IMG/VR virus record: IMGVR_UViG_3300036770_003021 | Location: 1-64,000 of that record | Source: a virus | Length of the DNA stretch: 64,000 nucleotides | Direction: 5' to 3' (one strand) | Shown here: piece by piece, positions 1 through 8,787 of the stretch | How positions within the stretch are numbered: the first letter of the stretch is position 1 | Layout of the letters: each line of letters starts with the position of its first letter | The notes under the pieces: generated by a model | The model's database searches: none | Seen by the model: only the letters and a program-made list of their open reading frames with translations | What the model was told of the DNA's origin: nothing | Position numbers and translations under genes: made by a program

Positions 1-50
1 ATATTGAAGTCCTTGCCAGTAACCAGATTTAGTGAATTTTTATTTTTCAT
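1..50 (-). CDS. 5' end of a gene leaving the window on the left
   Basis: An ATG at 48-50 opens a leftward reading frame (MKNKNSLNLVTG...) that stays open to the window edge, only 16 codons. It follows the leftward gene direction and lies beyond the terminator of the next gene to the right. Nothing can be said about function from this length, and it could be a chance frame. Confidence 0.4.
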   Translation of the reverse strand, partial: MKNKNSLNLVTGKDFN

Positions 51-102
51 ATGTGTTTCTTACCGTAAAATCATCTTACCACGGATTTATAAGAAGTCAA
101 CA

Positions 103-136
103 CCAAAAATAAAAAAACCACCTGTTACGGTGGTTT
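103..136 (-). terminator. Intrinsic terminator after the His-tailed protein gene
   Basis: An 8-bp perfect stem, AAACCACC (115-122) with GGTGGTTT (129-136), has a 6-base loop. Read leftward it is followed by a run of seven T and then ATTTTT. It sits 26 bases beyond the stop of the leftward gene at 162-482. Confidence 0.8.
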
Positions 137-161
137 CTAGAGTTTTATCAAAATAATATTA

Positions 162-482
162 TCAATGATGGTGATGATGATAATGATATACTGGACGACC
201 CCATCCACCATATACTACCACAGGTTGTGGTTGATAATATACAACAGGAGCAGGTTGATAATAAACAACTGGTTGAGGATGTACTACTACTGGTTGCGCA
301 TAAACCACTGGTTGTGGTTGAACATATACAACTTGTGTTGGGGGATTAACAATTCTACCAATAGCTTCAATCGCAACTACACCTGTCAATACTTTACCAA
401 CCGTTGCCCATTCTCTATCACCAGCAAATGTTTGAGAGGCTAAAGTTGCACTCAATGCTGCGATAGTAATTAATTTCTTCAT
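162..482 (-). CDS. Exported Pro/Gln/Val-repeat protein with natural poly-His tail
   Basis: A 106-residue protein starting at the ATG at 480-482, chosen because AAAGGA lies 6 bases upstream and the residues that follow form a classic signal peptide: MKK, a hydrophobic stretch, then an SQTFA cleavage site. An upstream in-frame ATG at 519-521 would bury the signal peptide. The mature part has a short hydrophobic segment (ATVGKVLTGVVAIEAIG) and then about six imperfect QPQPVVY-type units rich in Tyr, Pro and Val. It ends in HYHHHHH. It is probably periplasmic or surface exposed, and the His tail could bind metal. It has its own sigma70-like promoter and terminator, so it is a free-standing unit (moron-like). 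Function unknown. Confidence 0.75.
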   Translation of the reverse strand: MKKLITIAALSATLASQTFAGDREWATVGKVLTGVVAIEAIGRIVNPPTQVVYVQPQPVVYAQPVVVHPQPVVYYQPAPVVYYQPQPVVVYGGWGRPVYHYHHHHH

Positions 483-509
483 ATGTATCCTTTTTTTAGA
501 TATACTTTT

Positions 510-538
510 ATAGTACATCAAAAATCAAAAAGTGTCAA
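510..538 (-). promoter_or_regulatory. Sigma70-like promoter for the exported protein gene
   Basis: Reading leftward, TTGACA (533-538) is followed by a 17-base spacer and TACTAT (510-515). The predicted start lies about 20 bases before the ribosome binding site of the gene at 162-482. The -35 touches the stop codon of the neighbouring gene. Confidence 0.65.
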
Positions 539-1174
539 TTATTTCTTCTTAGCTTTACCAGCCTTAGTATACTTCACAACCAACTTTTGAAGATTTTTTG
601 GCAATGTGGGTGGTACATATTCTGCTTTCTTTGGTTTATGATCACCTTGTTTAGCAAATTTACCAACAGCTTGCATTGGTTGAGTAGGATCGTCTTTTGG
701 ATCGTTCATCTTTTCAACCTTGATATCTTTAACAATTTTAAATCCTTTTATAGGATCTACTACATTTTCTTCTTTTTCAGATTGTGCATCAGCCTTTTTG
801 CCACCTTGTTTGTCTTTGCTATTTTCTACACCCTTTGCCAATGCGCTATCAACGTAGTTTTTGGTATCTGATTTTAGATATTCTTTAACGAATTTCTTCA
901 CATCTTCGTACTTCATAAATAGCTTTTTAGTACGATCACTAGTATCTCTGTATGCTAATACATCAAATATATCGTGTACAATTGGTCTCAAGCTAATATG
1001 ATATGGTTCACATTCACATACATTGTAATTTCCCGCGTCATCCAATGTAATAGGTTTCTTGATATCCTTGGATAAATCTTCAATCATTGACTCCCACGAT
1101 TCTTTTGCGCAAGTATACTTTTGTTCCAAGGTTTCTTTTACAAGTCTGTTTACTAGTTGTTTAGAAGGCTTCAT
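539..1174 (-). CDS. Unknown Lys-rich protein
   Basis: About 211 residues. The start is taken as the ATG at 1172-1174 (MKPSKQLVN...). The in-frame ATG at 1184-1186 overlaps the TATTTATA element and would leave no spacing. The N-terminal 90 residues look like a folded helical domain with a CECEPYH segment. From about residue 110 the protein becomes low-complexity (Lys, Asp, Glu, Gln) and ends in a basic KAGKAKKK tail. No catalytic motif is visible. It lies downstream of the PAS gene with a TATTTATA element of its own, so late expression and virion association are possible but unproven. Confidence 0.6.
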   Translation of the reverse strand: MKPSKQLVNRLVKETLEQKYTCAKESWESMIEDLSKDIKKPITLDDAGNYNVCECEPYHISLRPIVHDIFDVLAYRDTSDRTKKLFMKYEDVKKFVKEYLKSDTKNYVDSALAKGVENSKDKQGGKKADAQSEKEENVVDPIKGFKIVKDIKVEKMNDPKDDPTQPMQAVGKFAKQGDHKPKKAEYVPPTLPKNLQKLVVKYTKAGKAKKK

Positions 1175-1185
1175 ATTAATATACA

Positions 1186-1193
1186 TATAAATA
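1186..1193 (-). promoter_or_regulatory. TATTTATA late-type element
   Basis: TATTTATA on the coding strand, 11 bases before the chosen ATG at 1174. One of about twenty such elements in the window, placed close before start codons on both strands. Confidence 0.5.
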
Positions 1194-1211
1194 GTAGTAG
1201 GTAGCGGATTA

Positions 1212-1766
1212 TTAATCTTTTTTATTGTCCAATACTTCTATATGTCCTATATACCCATAACTATCATTTCTAGTAGCTATTACTTTAACTTCATATATTG
1301 TACCCTCTCTATCAACCACTCTGTGCGTACTAACACTGCTTCTTTTATCTTTAATAGTTCTTTCCCACTCTTTTTCTACCATTTCCAAATCTTCACTATG
1401 TACACCATTCTTCCACCCATTACCCAAGAAATATTCCACATCGTGTTTCAATAACTGACAATACTTTTCATTTACCCACGTACAATTGCCGTTTGTATCA
1501 CATTCAAATATGGGTTCAGGTCTGGTATCAAGTATCCACTTTTGACGGGTACATATAGTATTAATTAAATTACTATCGTGACATACTTGTTTTTCTATCT
1601 TAGCAACTTGATCTTTTAAAGAAGTACCAGAGTTAGGCTTTACTTCTTTTAATATTTCTTTTACGTTCCGATTTAAGGTAAATACCCACTTGAATGCTCC
1701 AAAAAGCACCCCTCCAGCTGCACTAATTACCAATATTTTTTCAAGATATGAGAAAATGATTTCCAT
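1212..1766 (-). CDS. Membrane-anchored PAS-domain protein
   Basis: A 184-residue protein. Residues about 8-28 form one transmembrane helix (SYLEKILVISAAGGVLFGAF), followed by a basic stretch and a short helical linker (30-70). Residues about 75-180 read as a PAS sensory domain: PEPIFECDTNGNCTWVN, a central EDLEMVEKEW helix region, and the terminal strands EGTIYEVKVIATRN and YIGHIEVLDNK, typical of the PAS_3 type. There is no histidine kinase, cyclase or GGDEF output domain, so it would have to signal by protein contact. PAS proteins are uncommon in phages. It sits between a terminator and an unknown gene, behind a TATTTATA element. The ligand and partner are unknown. Confidence 0.75.
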   Translation of the reverse strand: MEIIFSYLEKILVISAAGGVLFGAFKWVFTLNRNVKEILKEVKPNSGTSLKDQVAKIEKQVCHDSNLINTICTRQKWILDTRPEPIFECDTNGNCTWVNEKYCQLLKHDVEYFLGNGWKNGVHSEDLEMVEKEWERTIKDKRSSVSTHRVVDREGTIYEVKVIATRNDSYGYIGHIEVLDNKKD

Positions 1767-1778
1767 AATAAAGATGAA

Positions 1779-1786
1779 TATAAATA
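1779..1786 (-). promoter_or_regulatory. TATTTATA late-type element
   Basis: TATTTATA on the coding strand, 12 bases before the ATG of the PAS gene and directly after the nrdB terminator. A new transcript here would make the PAS gene independent of the nrd operon. Confidence 0.5.
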
Positions 1787-1788
1787 TA

Positions 1789-1822
1789 ATAAAAAACGGA
1801 TACTATTTAAAGTACCCGTTAC
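1789..1822 (-). terminator. Intrinsic terminator after nrdB
   Basis: An imperfect stem pairs 1795-1804 with 1811-1820 (AACGG paired with CCGTT, and TACT with AGTA, with one A/C mismatch). Read leftward it is followed by TTTTTTATTAT. It ends the leftward nrdA-nrdB unit. Confidence 0.7.
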
Positions 1823-1847
1823 ATTTTTTAATTATTTACAATTGTAA

Positions 1848-2906
1848 TTATAGTTTGAAGTCATCAAAAGCACCCTCGCTAATGGTGTTATCCACACCTT
1901 TAACGTAACTGCTCAATTCAGTTTCTTGGGGGGCTACCTGTAACTTCTTGCTATCGTAGTAACTATCCAACCATCCAGCCAATGGATTTGTCTTGGCTGT
2001 AGGATATAGTTTCTTGTATCCCATACTAGATAAACGATTGTTGGCCAACCATTCAACATAGTGTTTGAGACTTTCGCTGGTCAAACCTACTAAATTACCT
2101 TTACTGAATAGATAATCAGCCCAGTCTTTTTCTGCATTAACTGCCATTTCATAAGCGGCATAGATCTTGTCTTCATTCTTCTTAAGAATATCTTGGAAGC
2201 CTTCTTCTGGGTTATTAATCCAGTTCTTCATAATGTTCTGAGTAATAGCTACGTGTAGATTTTCATCTCTACTGATAAACTTAATAATCTTACTATTACC
2301 CTCCATCTTTCCACGATATCCAAAGTAGAAACTACAAGCAAATGATACATAGAAGATCAACCCTTCAGTAATTTGAGTTGCTAGTACCGCATCAAACAAT
2401 TGTTGTTTAACATCATTTGATGGTGCCAATAGTTCGTCATACTTCTTACTAATAGCTTTAGCACGTTTCACGATTTCTTCGTCTTCTAAGACACTATCAA
2501 AGAACTTGGTAGCATCTGGGTAAACATTGTTAAGAATGTATGTATAACTATTACTGTGAATAGTTTCAAAAAAACTCCACGAATTCATACAAATTTCCAA
2601 TTCACTATTTGTAACGTGCTTCATTAATTCGTGAATACTACGACTCAACATACTATCAGTCATAGTTTGAAACTTGAGATTACTATCAAAAACAAATCGT
2701 TCTTCTGGTGAAAGATTCTTGTAGTCACTAATGTCCTTCACCAATGATACTTCTTGGGGTCTCCAAAAGAAGTTTAGTTGTTGATCATACAACTCGTAAA
2801 ACTTAGGATACTTGATCTGATCATATCGTTGTAGCGATAAATCTTCTCCCAAGAACATTGGATTACGTAACTGATCTATGTTTTTCTTATTTAATACTGT
2901 CTTCAT
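1848..2906 (-). CDS. nrdB: Ribonucleotide reductase class Ia, beta subunit
   Basis: A 352-residue small subunit that holds the diiron-tyrosyl radical used by NrdA to make deoxyribonucleotides. The start is the ATG at 2904-2906, since AGGAGG stands 4 bases upstream. The longer in-frame opening to 2945 overlaps nrdA. The cofactor residues are all present: Asp in QTMTDS, E114 and H117 with radical Y121 in the FFETIHSNSYTYI segment, Glu in ITEGLIF, and Glu/His in RDENLHVA. Length and motifs fit E. coli and T4 NrdB. nrdA lies 11 bases upstream, and the end of nrdA contains TTGTGC-17-TATAAT, which might give nrdB an extra promoter (weak). Confidence 0.97.
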   Translation of the reverse strand: MKTVLNKKNIDQLRNPMFLGEDLSLQRYDQIKYPKFYELYDQQLNFFWRPQEVSLVKDISDYKNLSPEERFVFDSNLKFQTMTDSMLSRSIHELMKHVTNSELEICMNSWSFFETIHSNSYTYILNNVYPDATKFFDSVLEDEEIVKRAKAISKKYDELLAPSNDVKQQLFDAVLATQITEGLIFYVSFACSFYFGYRGKMEGNSKIIKFISRDENLHVAITQNIMKNWINNPEEGFQDILKKNEDKIYAAYEMAVNAEKDWADYLFSKGNLVGLTSESLKHYVEWLANNRLSSMGYKKLYPTAKTNPLAGWLDSYYDSKKLQVAPQETELSSYVKGVDNTISEGAFDDFKL

Positions 2907-2917
2907 ATATCCTCCTA

Positions 2918-5206
2918 TTATAGAGCACAAGCGCCACTGGCACAACCAGATTCTTCTTGTACTTTTGGTTTCGCCTCAACAGACTTTGTTTCCATAGCGG
3001 TCTGTTTGTCGCCGTCATCAGTATTAGCATAATATAGATTCTTCAATCCATACTTGTATGCCAACAAGATGTCTTTAATAACAACTTCAACCGGCACCTT
3101 ATTTTTCTCGTAACGTGATGGAATATAGTACGTGTTAGTACTGATACTCATATCTGTAAACTTTTGAATAGCAGCTGCTACCTTTAGGTAACCTTCATTA
3201 CTTGGCATATCAAAAGCAAAAGTATAATTGTCTTTGTACTTATCAATATTAGGAACTACCACAGGCAAAATGTTACTCTTGCTTCCCTTGAAGCTAATAG
3301 CACTACGTGGTGGTTCAATGCCATTGGTGCTGCTCTGAATTACACTACTAGATTCAACAGGCATACAAGCTGTAAGTGTACTGTGTCTCATACCGTACTT
3401 CTTGATTTCTTCACGAAGTGTTTCCCAATCACAATGTAGTGGTTCTGTAATAAATTCATCTACATCTCGCTTATAAGTATCAATTGGCAAAATACCTTGA
3501 CTGAACTTGGTACGATCAAACTTTTCACATTTACCCAATTCTTTTGCCATTTCAACACTAGCCTTGATTAGATAGTAACTGGTCTTTTCCATCCACTTAG
3601 AAACAAAGTTAGGAGCGTTAACATCCCAGTACTTCAATTCTTCTTTAGCCAATAGAGCAGCCAAGTTACTTACGCCTACACCAAGACTACGACGCTTAGT
3701 AGCAAAATTCTTTGCAGCTGGTACGAAATATTCTTGATGATCAATCAAAGCATCCAACATTCTGACAATGATATCACAAACACTTTCCATTTCATTATCA
3801 TCCTTGATTTCCAACCAATTTAGTGCTGCTAAGACACAAACACCAATTTCACCATCTGGATCATTTACATCATAAATTGGAATTAGTGGATGATTTACTT
3901 CAAGACATAGATTGCTTGTATCTACTTGATCCAACCAACTACCGTGTTCATTTGCGTGATCAACGAACATTGTATAAATACGTCCAGTTTCAAGACGTTC
4001 TTTAGCCAATAGACCCATCAATTCACGAGCGGGTACTTTCTTCTTGAACTTAATGTTTTTGTTGGCTTCAGCCTTTTCGTACTTCTCCTTAAATCCTTCC
4101 ATACCAAAAGTATTCCACAGTGAAGGACATTCGTGATAACTAAATAGTGTTACGTCTTGATTCTTCAAGAAACGTTCAAAGATTAACTTATCCAATCCCA
4201 CACAATAGTCCAACTTACGTACACGGTTATCATCAGTACCTTGGTTATTCTTCAATACGAGAATATCTAAAATATCATAATGGAACCAAGCAAAGTTAAC
4301 AGTTGCACTACCACCACGAATGCCGTTTTGATGACAGCTCTTTACAGTGGATTCAAATGCTTTAGCGAATGGAATTGGTCCTGTATGTACAACTTCGCCA
4401 TTACGAATAGGAGCATTTGTAGCACGTAGTCTGGATAGATTCAATCCAATACCATAACGACTAGCTGTAGCAAATCCCACAGCACTATTGTTACTGAAAA
4501 TACTACGAAGATCATCGTCTACAGTAAATAGTGAACAACTAGCATAACTCTTCATTGGAGTTCTTACACCCGCCATAATAGGGGTTGGTAGATTAATCTT
4601 ATGCTTACTAAAGTAGTTGTAAGCCTTCTTGATATAATCAAGACGATTTTCTTTATAACCTTTAAAGAATGTCATTGCGATAAGCATATAAGCAAACTGT
4701 GGGGTTTCATAAATCTGTTTGGTTACACGATTTTGAACCATATACTTATCACACAACTGTTTAATACCAGCATATGTGAAATTAAAATCACGGTCGTGAC
4801 GTAAAAATTCATCTAGCTTATCAAACTCTTGTTTGGTGTACCAATTTAAAATTTCTTCGTCATATACCAAAGCATCAATATTTACTTTGACGATATCATA
4901 TAGTTTAGGAGGATTCTTACCACCCCAAACATTCTTACGTAACTGGTAATTCAATAAACGTGAAGCTACATATTGATAATTGGGTTTATCTTCAGAAATT
5001 AGATTTGCAGAAGCTTCAATCAACATTGCATGAATGTCTTTGGATGTCATACCATCGAAAAACGATAGATGAGCATTCATTGCAACTTCTTCAAAACTAA
5101 CACTTTTTATGTCTTCGGTAGCCCATTGCAAAATCTTATTGATTTTATCTGCATTGAATTTCTCGACGTTACCATTTCTTTTCTTTATAAAAATTTCTTT
5201 ATTCAT
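2918..5206 (-). CDS. nrdA: Ribonucleotide reductase class Ia, alpha subunit
   Basis: A 762-residue catalytic subunit reducing ribonucleoside diphosphates to supply DNA precursors in the infected cell. The N-terminus (residues 1-90) is an ATP-cone regulatory domain beginning KKRNGNVEKF. Active-site cysteines are visible at about C224 (SYASCSLF), C434 (SNLCLEV) and C457 (GVCVLAALN); the 23-residue spacing matches E. coli 439/462. The radical-transfer pair YY lies in NLYYANT, and the C-terminal redox pair is in GCASGACAL. The subunit looks intact and fully active. It forms an operon with nrdB. The 100-base leader contains TATAAT (about 5270) and a hairpin close to the start codon. Confidence 0.97.
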   Translation of the reverse strand: MNKEIFIKKRNGNVEKFNADKINKILQWATEDIKSVSFEEVAMNAHLSFFDGMTSKDIHAMLIEASANLISEDKPNYQYVASRLLNYQLRKNVWGGKNPPKLYDIVKVNIDALVYDEEILNWYTKQEFDKLDEFLRHDRDFNFTYAGIKQLCDKYMVQNRVTKQIYETPQFAYMLIAMTFFKGYKENRLDYIKKAYNYFSKHKINLPTPIMAGVRTPMKSYASCSLFTVDDDLRSIFSNNSAVGFATASRYGIGLNLSRLRATNAPIRNGEVVHTGPIPFAKAFESTVKSCHQNGIRGGSATVNFAWFHYDILDILVLKNNQGTDDNRVRKLDYCVGLDKLIFERFLKNQDVTLFSYHECPSLWNTFGMEGFKEKYEKAEANKNIKFKKKVPARELMGLLAKERLETGRIYTMFVDHANEHGSWLDQVDTSNLCLEVNHPLIPIYDVNDPDGEIGVCVLAALNWLEIKDDNEMESVCDIIVRMLDALIDHQEYFVPAAKNFATKRRSLGVGVSNLAALLAKEELKYWDVNAPNFVSKWMEKTSYYLIKASVEMAKELGKCEKFDRTKFSQGILPIDTYKRDVDEFITEPLHCDWETLREEIKKYGMRHSTLTACMPVESSSVIQSSTNGIEPPRSAISFKGSKSNILPVVVPNIDKYKDNYTFAFDMPSNEGYLKVAAAIQKFTDMSISTNTYYIPSRYEKNKVPVEVVIKDILLAYKYGLKNLYYANTDDGDKQTAMETKSVEAKPKVQEESGCASGACAL

Positions 5207-5212
5207 ATGGGT

Positions 5213-5238
5213 AAAAAATAACTATCTTTTGGATAGTC
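5213..5238 (-). terminator. Hairpin with T-run in the nrdA leader
   Basis: ACTATC (5221-5226) pairs with GATAGT (5232-5237) around a 5-base loop. Read leftward a TTATTTTTT run follows, then the nrdA ATG only 8 bases later. It may end helicase transcripts. Because a TATAAT lies upstream of it, it may also act as an attenuator in the nrdA leader. The stem is short, so its strength is uncertain. Confidence 0.45.
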
Positions 5239-5307
5239 TATTGTGTGTTTAGATTATAACTTTTTAATAATTTTTTTATACGTTTTTTGCGCGTTACATA
5301 CTATAAA

Positions 5308-6690
5308 TTATTCTTCGTCATCGCTGTTATGTACATTCCACTTGGACTTTAGTGCTTTTTTGACTTGATTTTCTCCATCCATCATTTCATTTAGAATACT
5401 CATACCCTCACGGCTATTTTCTCCATAAATTTCAATGTGACCACAACCAGCGTTCATCTTACTTGGGAATGTCAAACCATCTGGTCCGAAACGATTCTTA
5501 ATTACGTGGAATCGTGCTGTATTTGCCTGTTTATCGTTAACTTTACGACTGAGCGACATAACGAAGTCAGCAGTCATAATCTTACGATAACTATCAGCAA
5601 TATTGTTGGCCTGAATGATATCTTCGTCCATAGCAGCACGATTGCTCTGTGAAGCACTCCAAATGGGAACTTGTAGTTCACCAGCTACACCACGTAACTC
5701 TTCATAGATACCACCAGCCTCACTATAACTGTTACTATTACGTTCGCTTTGTGATGGACGTAGAATATCAGCATAGTCAACAATAATCATATCTACCTTT
5801 GTACCAAGTACAGCCAATCGTTCACAATGTGCTTTTAAACTATAAGCACTAACTGTCTTGATTGGGAAGTATTTGATCTTCAACTTGCCTGGTACATCAG
5901 CAATCTTCTGTTTTACGATATCAACGTTGTTACGAATGTTTTGGAAATCAATTCCAGTAAAACAAGCATCATAACGAAGACCCACATAGTTTTCATTCAA
6001 CTCTAGAGTAAAATGAACTACATTCTTACCCTGCTTCATTGCTTCGGCACCCAACTTGGATAGTACCCAACTCTTACCACTACCAGCACAAGCTGTAATA
6101 ATACCAAGTTCGCCGGCCGCCAATCCACCATCCATAATGGTATCAATTTCAGTCCAATTGGTCTTGACACAATTGCGACTCATTACACTCATACGTTTTT
6201 CAACGTCTTCAGAGTAATCGTGACCGATATTACGTTCCATACCAGCTTTCATTGCGTGGTCAACTACGTTTTTAATCTTTTCGTATTGACCAAGTGCCAA
6301 TAGATCAGCACTTTCAATAATAGCGTTCTTTAGCTTTTGATTCTTACAGAATTCCAAAAACTGTTCTTTGACAAATTTCAAATCACTATCACTAACCTTT
6401 TGATATACCAATTTGAGATTGTCTACTATGCTTCGTTTTAGAAGTTCATCATTAATCTCATCCAATTTAATTTTGAATACTGTTAATGTTGGAAGATCTT
6501 TATACTCATTGAAATATTTAATACTTTCTTTTACTACCCACTTATTTGCATCACTTTCAAAGAAGTCTACTTCAATAATATCGTGAATTCTTTCAATAAA
6601 TGAACGATCAGATATCAAGCACGAAATACACTTGATTTGGAAGTCACGGCCATATTTTGTTAATGAATCAATTGCTTTTTTGTTTTCCAT
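5308..6690 (-). CDS. Replicative DNA helicase, DnaB/gp41 type
   Basis: A 460-residue RecA-fold helicase of the DnaB/T4 gp41 family that unwinds the fork ahead of the phage polymerase. The Walker A loop is ITACAGSGKSW at about residues 198-206. The Walker B strand is VDMIIVDYADIL at about 305-316, followed by the IWSASQSNRAA strand with a Gln sensor. The N-terminal 150 residues are the helical hexamerisation domain. Length is close to T4 gp41 (475). The C-terminus is acidic (NSDDEE). It lies downstream of the exonuclease and upstream of nrdA, within the replication block, with its own sigma70-like promoter. Confidence 0.93.
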   Translation of the reverse strand: MENKKAIDSLTKYGRDFQIKCISCLISDRSFIERIHDIIEVDFFESDANKWVVKESIKYFNEYKDLPTLTVFKIKLDEINDELLKRSIVDNLKLVYQKVSDSDLKFVKEQFLEFCKNQKLKNAIIESADLLALGQYEKIKNVVDHAMKAGMERNIGHDYSEDVEKRMSVMSRNCVKTNWTEIDTIMDGGLAAGELGIITACAGSGKSWVLSKLGAEAMKQGKNVVHFTLELNENYVGLRYDACFTGIDFQNIRNNVDIVKQKIADVPGKLKIKYFPIKTVSAYSLKAHCERLAVLGTKVDMIIVDYADILRPSQSERNSNSYSEAGGIYEELRGVAGELQVPIWSASQSNRAAMDEDIIQANNIADSYRKIMTADFVMSLSRKVNDKQANTARFHVIKNRFGPDGLTFPSKMNAGCGHIEIYGENSREGMSILNEMMDGENQVKKALKSKWNVHNSDDEE

Positions 6691-6701
6691 AAGATAACTC
6701 T

Positions 6702-6730
6702 ACTATACCACTGTTTTTTACCAACCACAA
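6702..6730 (-). promoter_or_regulatory. Sigma70-like promoter for the helicase
   Basis: Leftward TTGTGG (6725-6730), 17-base spacer, TATAGT (6702-6707). The -10 ends 11 bases before the helicase ATG, so the mRNA leader would be only a few bases. Confidence 0.5.
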
Positions 6731-6751
6731 CGTTTAAATAACGTTTATTTT

Positions 6752-7696
6752 TTATTCGATGAAACTGTTTAGTTTGCCAAAACACTCATTCAACCAAATG
6801 TGATAATTTGGGATATTATTCCACATTTTGTCTTCTGTAATCAACTTCGTAAAAGTCATTTTATCTATTTTACGAATAGGAGTCTTTATTATTTCTTCTA
6901 TACGTAATTGTGTAAATGACTGAACCTGCGTATCACTCAATTGCATCAAAGAGTGATTTCTTTCTAGTAACAACTTATTATCCAATACAGTATCGTATAT
7001 TTTATATTTACCTCTGTTGTTTTCAGAGTAATTATAAATTTCTTGTAATCCATATTGTTGACCGTCTGATAAAAATGGAAATGCTTTTACTACACGTTTT
7101 AAACCCACACCATCTAGTCCAGGTATGTTGTCGCTAACGTCACCTTCCATAACTCTGTATAAAACAAAGTTATTGCAAGTAATTCCATATTCATCCACTA
7201 TTTCTTTACAACCAAAAATTTTCTTTTTTACAGGACTCCAGATTTTAATCTTGTCACTTGCTAGTTGAAGAAAATCTTTATCAGTAGACATAATTGTTAC
7301 ATTACTGTCCTTAAAAGTTTCTTTAGCTAAATAAGCAATTGTATCGTCTGCTTCTATTTGATCAATTGCCATAACTGTTACAGGCAATGTGTCCAAATAA
7401 TTTACAGTACGAATCAATTCTTTTTTGAAGTTAACAGATTCAATCTGCGATGAAGATAATTCTTCGTAATTACGGTTGAGACGAATATCAGTCTTTCTAC
7501 CGTTTTTGTAACCTGGATATATCTTTCTACGTTTCTGACTACCACCTTTACCATCAAATACAATAATAACTCGGGTAGGAGAAATCAATTTAATTGCATA
7601 TCCAATGCTCTTCAAGAAACCAGCAATACCCCCGGTATGTAATCCGTCTTCATTGAGTGAAGGAATGGCCATAAAACTACGAATGTAAGTATTCAC
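6752..7696 (-). CDS. 5'-3' exonuclease (FEN/RNase H type), main part after an internal stop/restart
   Basis: A 314-residue PIN/FEN-family nuclease of the T4 RNase H type, which removes RNA primers from lagging strands. Visible metal-binding motifs: VIIVFDGKGG, DQIEADDTIAYL, STDKDFLQL and EGDVSDNIPGLDGVG (the helix-hairpin-helix start). It begins at a GTG (7694-7696). The first beta strand with the essential Asp (VLLVDGL) is missing from this frame. It is encoded just upstream in another frame ending in TAG at 7696-7698, so the two parts meet at TAGTG. Removing those five bases restores the expected ...VLLVDGL-NTYIRSF sequence. Either the protein is made in two pieces, or the ribosome bypasses the pentamer, or the gene is broken. 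Confidence 0.85.
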   Translation of the reverse strand: MNTYIRSFMAIPSLNEDGLHTGGIAGFLKSIGYAIKLISPTRVIIVFDGKGGSQKRRKIYPGYKNGRKTDIRLNRNYEELSSSQIESVNFKKELIRTVNYLDTLPVTVMAIDQIEADDTIAYLAKETFKDSNVTIMSTDKDFLQLASDKIKIWSPVKKKIFGCKEIVDEYGITCNNFVLYRVMEGDVSDNIPGLDGVGLKRVVKAFPFLSDGQQYGLQEIYNYSENNRGKYKIYDTVLDNKLLLERNHSLMQLSDTQVQSFTQLRIEEIIKTPIRKIDKMTFTKLITEDKMWNNIPNYHIWLNECFGKLNSFIE

Positions 7697-7698
7697 TA
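7694..7698 (-). other. TAGTG stop/restart junction inside the exonuclease gene
   Basis: On the coding strand TTG is followed by TAG (stop of the N-terminal part), whose last base starts GTG (start of the C-terminal part). The pentamer TAGTG interrupts an otherwise continuous family sequence. It has the form of a termination-reinitiation overlap. Confidence 0.7.
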
Positions 7699-7824
7699 CA
7701 ATCCGTCAACCAAAAGGACATCACTATTAAGTGATTTTTTAAGTCCTCCGGTGACGGAATCGCTTTCTATGTTTTGAAATAAAGAAAATAACTTCTTCAT
7801 TTCTTTGTTGTCAAAGTTGCTCAT
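7696..7824 (-). CDS. N-terminal fragment of the FEN-type exonuclease
   Basis: A 42-residue frame from the ATG at 7822-7824 to TAG: MSNFDNKEMKKLFSLFQ, a short linker, then SDVLLVDGL. The last segment is the first beta strand of the PIN/FEN fold and carries the first metal-ligand Asp. The start overlaps the stop of the homing endonuclease gene by 13-14 bases, suggesting translational coupling. Its product alone cannot fold as a nuclease. It makes sense only together with the 314-residue part encoded next. Confidence 0.7.
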   Translation of the reverse strand: MSNFDNKEMKKLFSLFQNIESDSVTGGLKKSLNSDVLLVDGL

Positions 7825-8743
7825 TTAATAATTTTTTAATGTATATATTTTTGTCTTTACATTGTTCCCAATCGTGTTGCCATATAACTTTTATTATATA
7901 CCCATTCGATTCAGCAATCAACATTTTATTTTTATCTTTTTCCCATATTTTAATAACTTCATCGGACGATGTAAAAAATCTAGGATCTCTGTGCCAATAA
8001 GTACCATTAAATTCTATTAATAAATTTTTTTCTTTTACAAACACATCGTATGGCTTCCCCCCAACAACATATTCATCTTGAATTGAATATCCTTGTTCTT
8101 TTAACAATCTAATTACTTCCTGCTGTCCTTTAGATTTAAAAATTGGTTTATGAATTCCACTTTTCCACTGATTTTTAGTAATTAACGATAATTTGTGTTT
8201 TGTTTCAGTAGTATGTCTAAAATTAGATCGCTTGGTTTTCTTTGGTTTTCTTAATTTTAACTTATGTTCTTCTGTTAATGACTTTCCAAGTTGAGATTGA
8301 GACATTTTTTGTTTAGTATCTTCACTGGGTTTATACCAGTCTCTACTCTTTACTCGTTTTATTTTACTCTCCATTGTTTGACACTTTGGTAAACAATGTT
8401 TAATCATTAAATCCCTACATCTAGACTTAGCGGACTGATTATTTTTGTAATATTTTTTAATACCAATCGACATTTTTTGTCTTCTTTCTGAAGAAATAAA
8501 ATAACTATCTTTGTTTCTTTTTTGATGAGCAGCTTTAGACGTTCTAACAGCACTTATTTTTTTCAAATAAGTTTCACCATATTTATTATATAAATATTTT
8601 TTTATTTTTTCCCCAGTTTTGCTACCAATTTTATTCAGTTTAAATAAAGAAGTAAATCCACATATTGATTCATCTTTTATAAAGATTTGATATAATCGTT
8701 CAGATCGGTCTTCAAAAAAGAGTTTTTCCGCATTGTTATCCAT
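7811..8743 (-). CDS. Homing endonuclease, NUMOD-like repeats plus Vsr/PD-(D/E)XK-like nuclease domain
   Basis: A 310-residue basic protein. Residues about 80-185 hold several Ser/Lys-rich DNA-binding motifs of the NUMOD3 kind (SSERRQKMSIGIKK, SEDTKQKMSQSQLGKSLT, TTETKHKLSLITK). Residues about 205-300 form a nuclease domain: GQQEVIRLLKEQG, GKPYDVFVKEKNLLIEFNG, TYWHRDP and VIWQHDWE, resembling the Vsr-like EDxHD family of phage homing enzymes (I-Bth0305I type). It stands free between uvsX and the exonuclease, has very AT-rich codons unlike its neighbours, and carries a TATTTATT element. Its likely target is an intact exonuclease or uvsX neighbourhood in a related phage. Confidence 0.8.
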   Translation of the reverse strand: MDNNAEKLFFEDRSERLYQIFIKDESICGFTSLFKLNKIGSKTGEKIKKYLYNKYGETYLKKISAVRTSKAAHQKRNKDSYFISSERRQKMSIGIKKYYKNNQSAKSRCRDLMIKHCLPKCQTMESKIKRVKSRDWYKPSEDTKQKMSQSQLGKSLTEEHKLKLRKPKKTKRSNFRHTTETKHKLSLITKNQWKSGIHKPIFKSKGQQEVIRLLKEQGYSIQDEYVVGGKPYDVFVKEKNLLIEFNGTYWHRDPRFFTSSDEVIKIWEKDKNKMLIAESNGYIIKVIWQHDWEQCKDKNIYIKKLLNEQL

Positions 8744-8746
8744 ACT

Positions 8747-8754
8747 AATAAATA
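8747..8754 (-). promoter_or_regulatory. TATTTATT late-type element
   Basis: TATTTATT on the coding strand, 3 bases before the homing endonuclease ATG. The second homing endonuclease at 27 kb has the same variant. Confidence 0.4.
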
Positions 8755-8787
8755 GTAGGCAATGCGGAAAAACATCCTATCAACGTA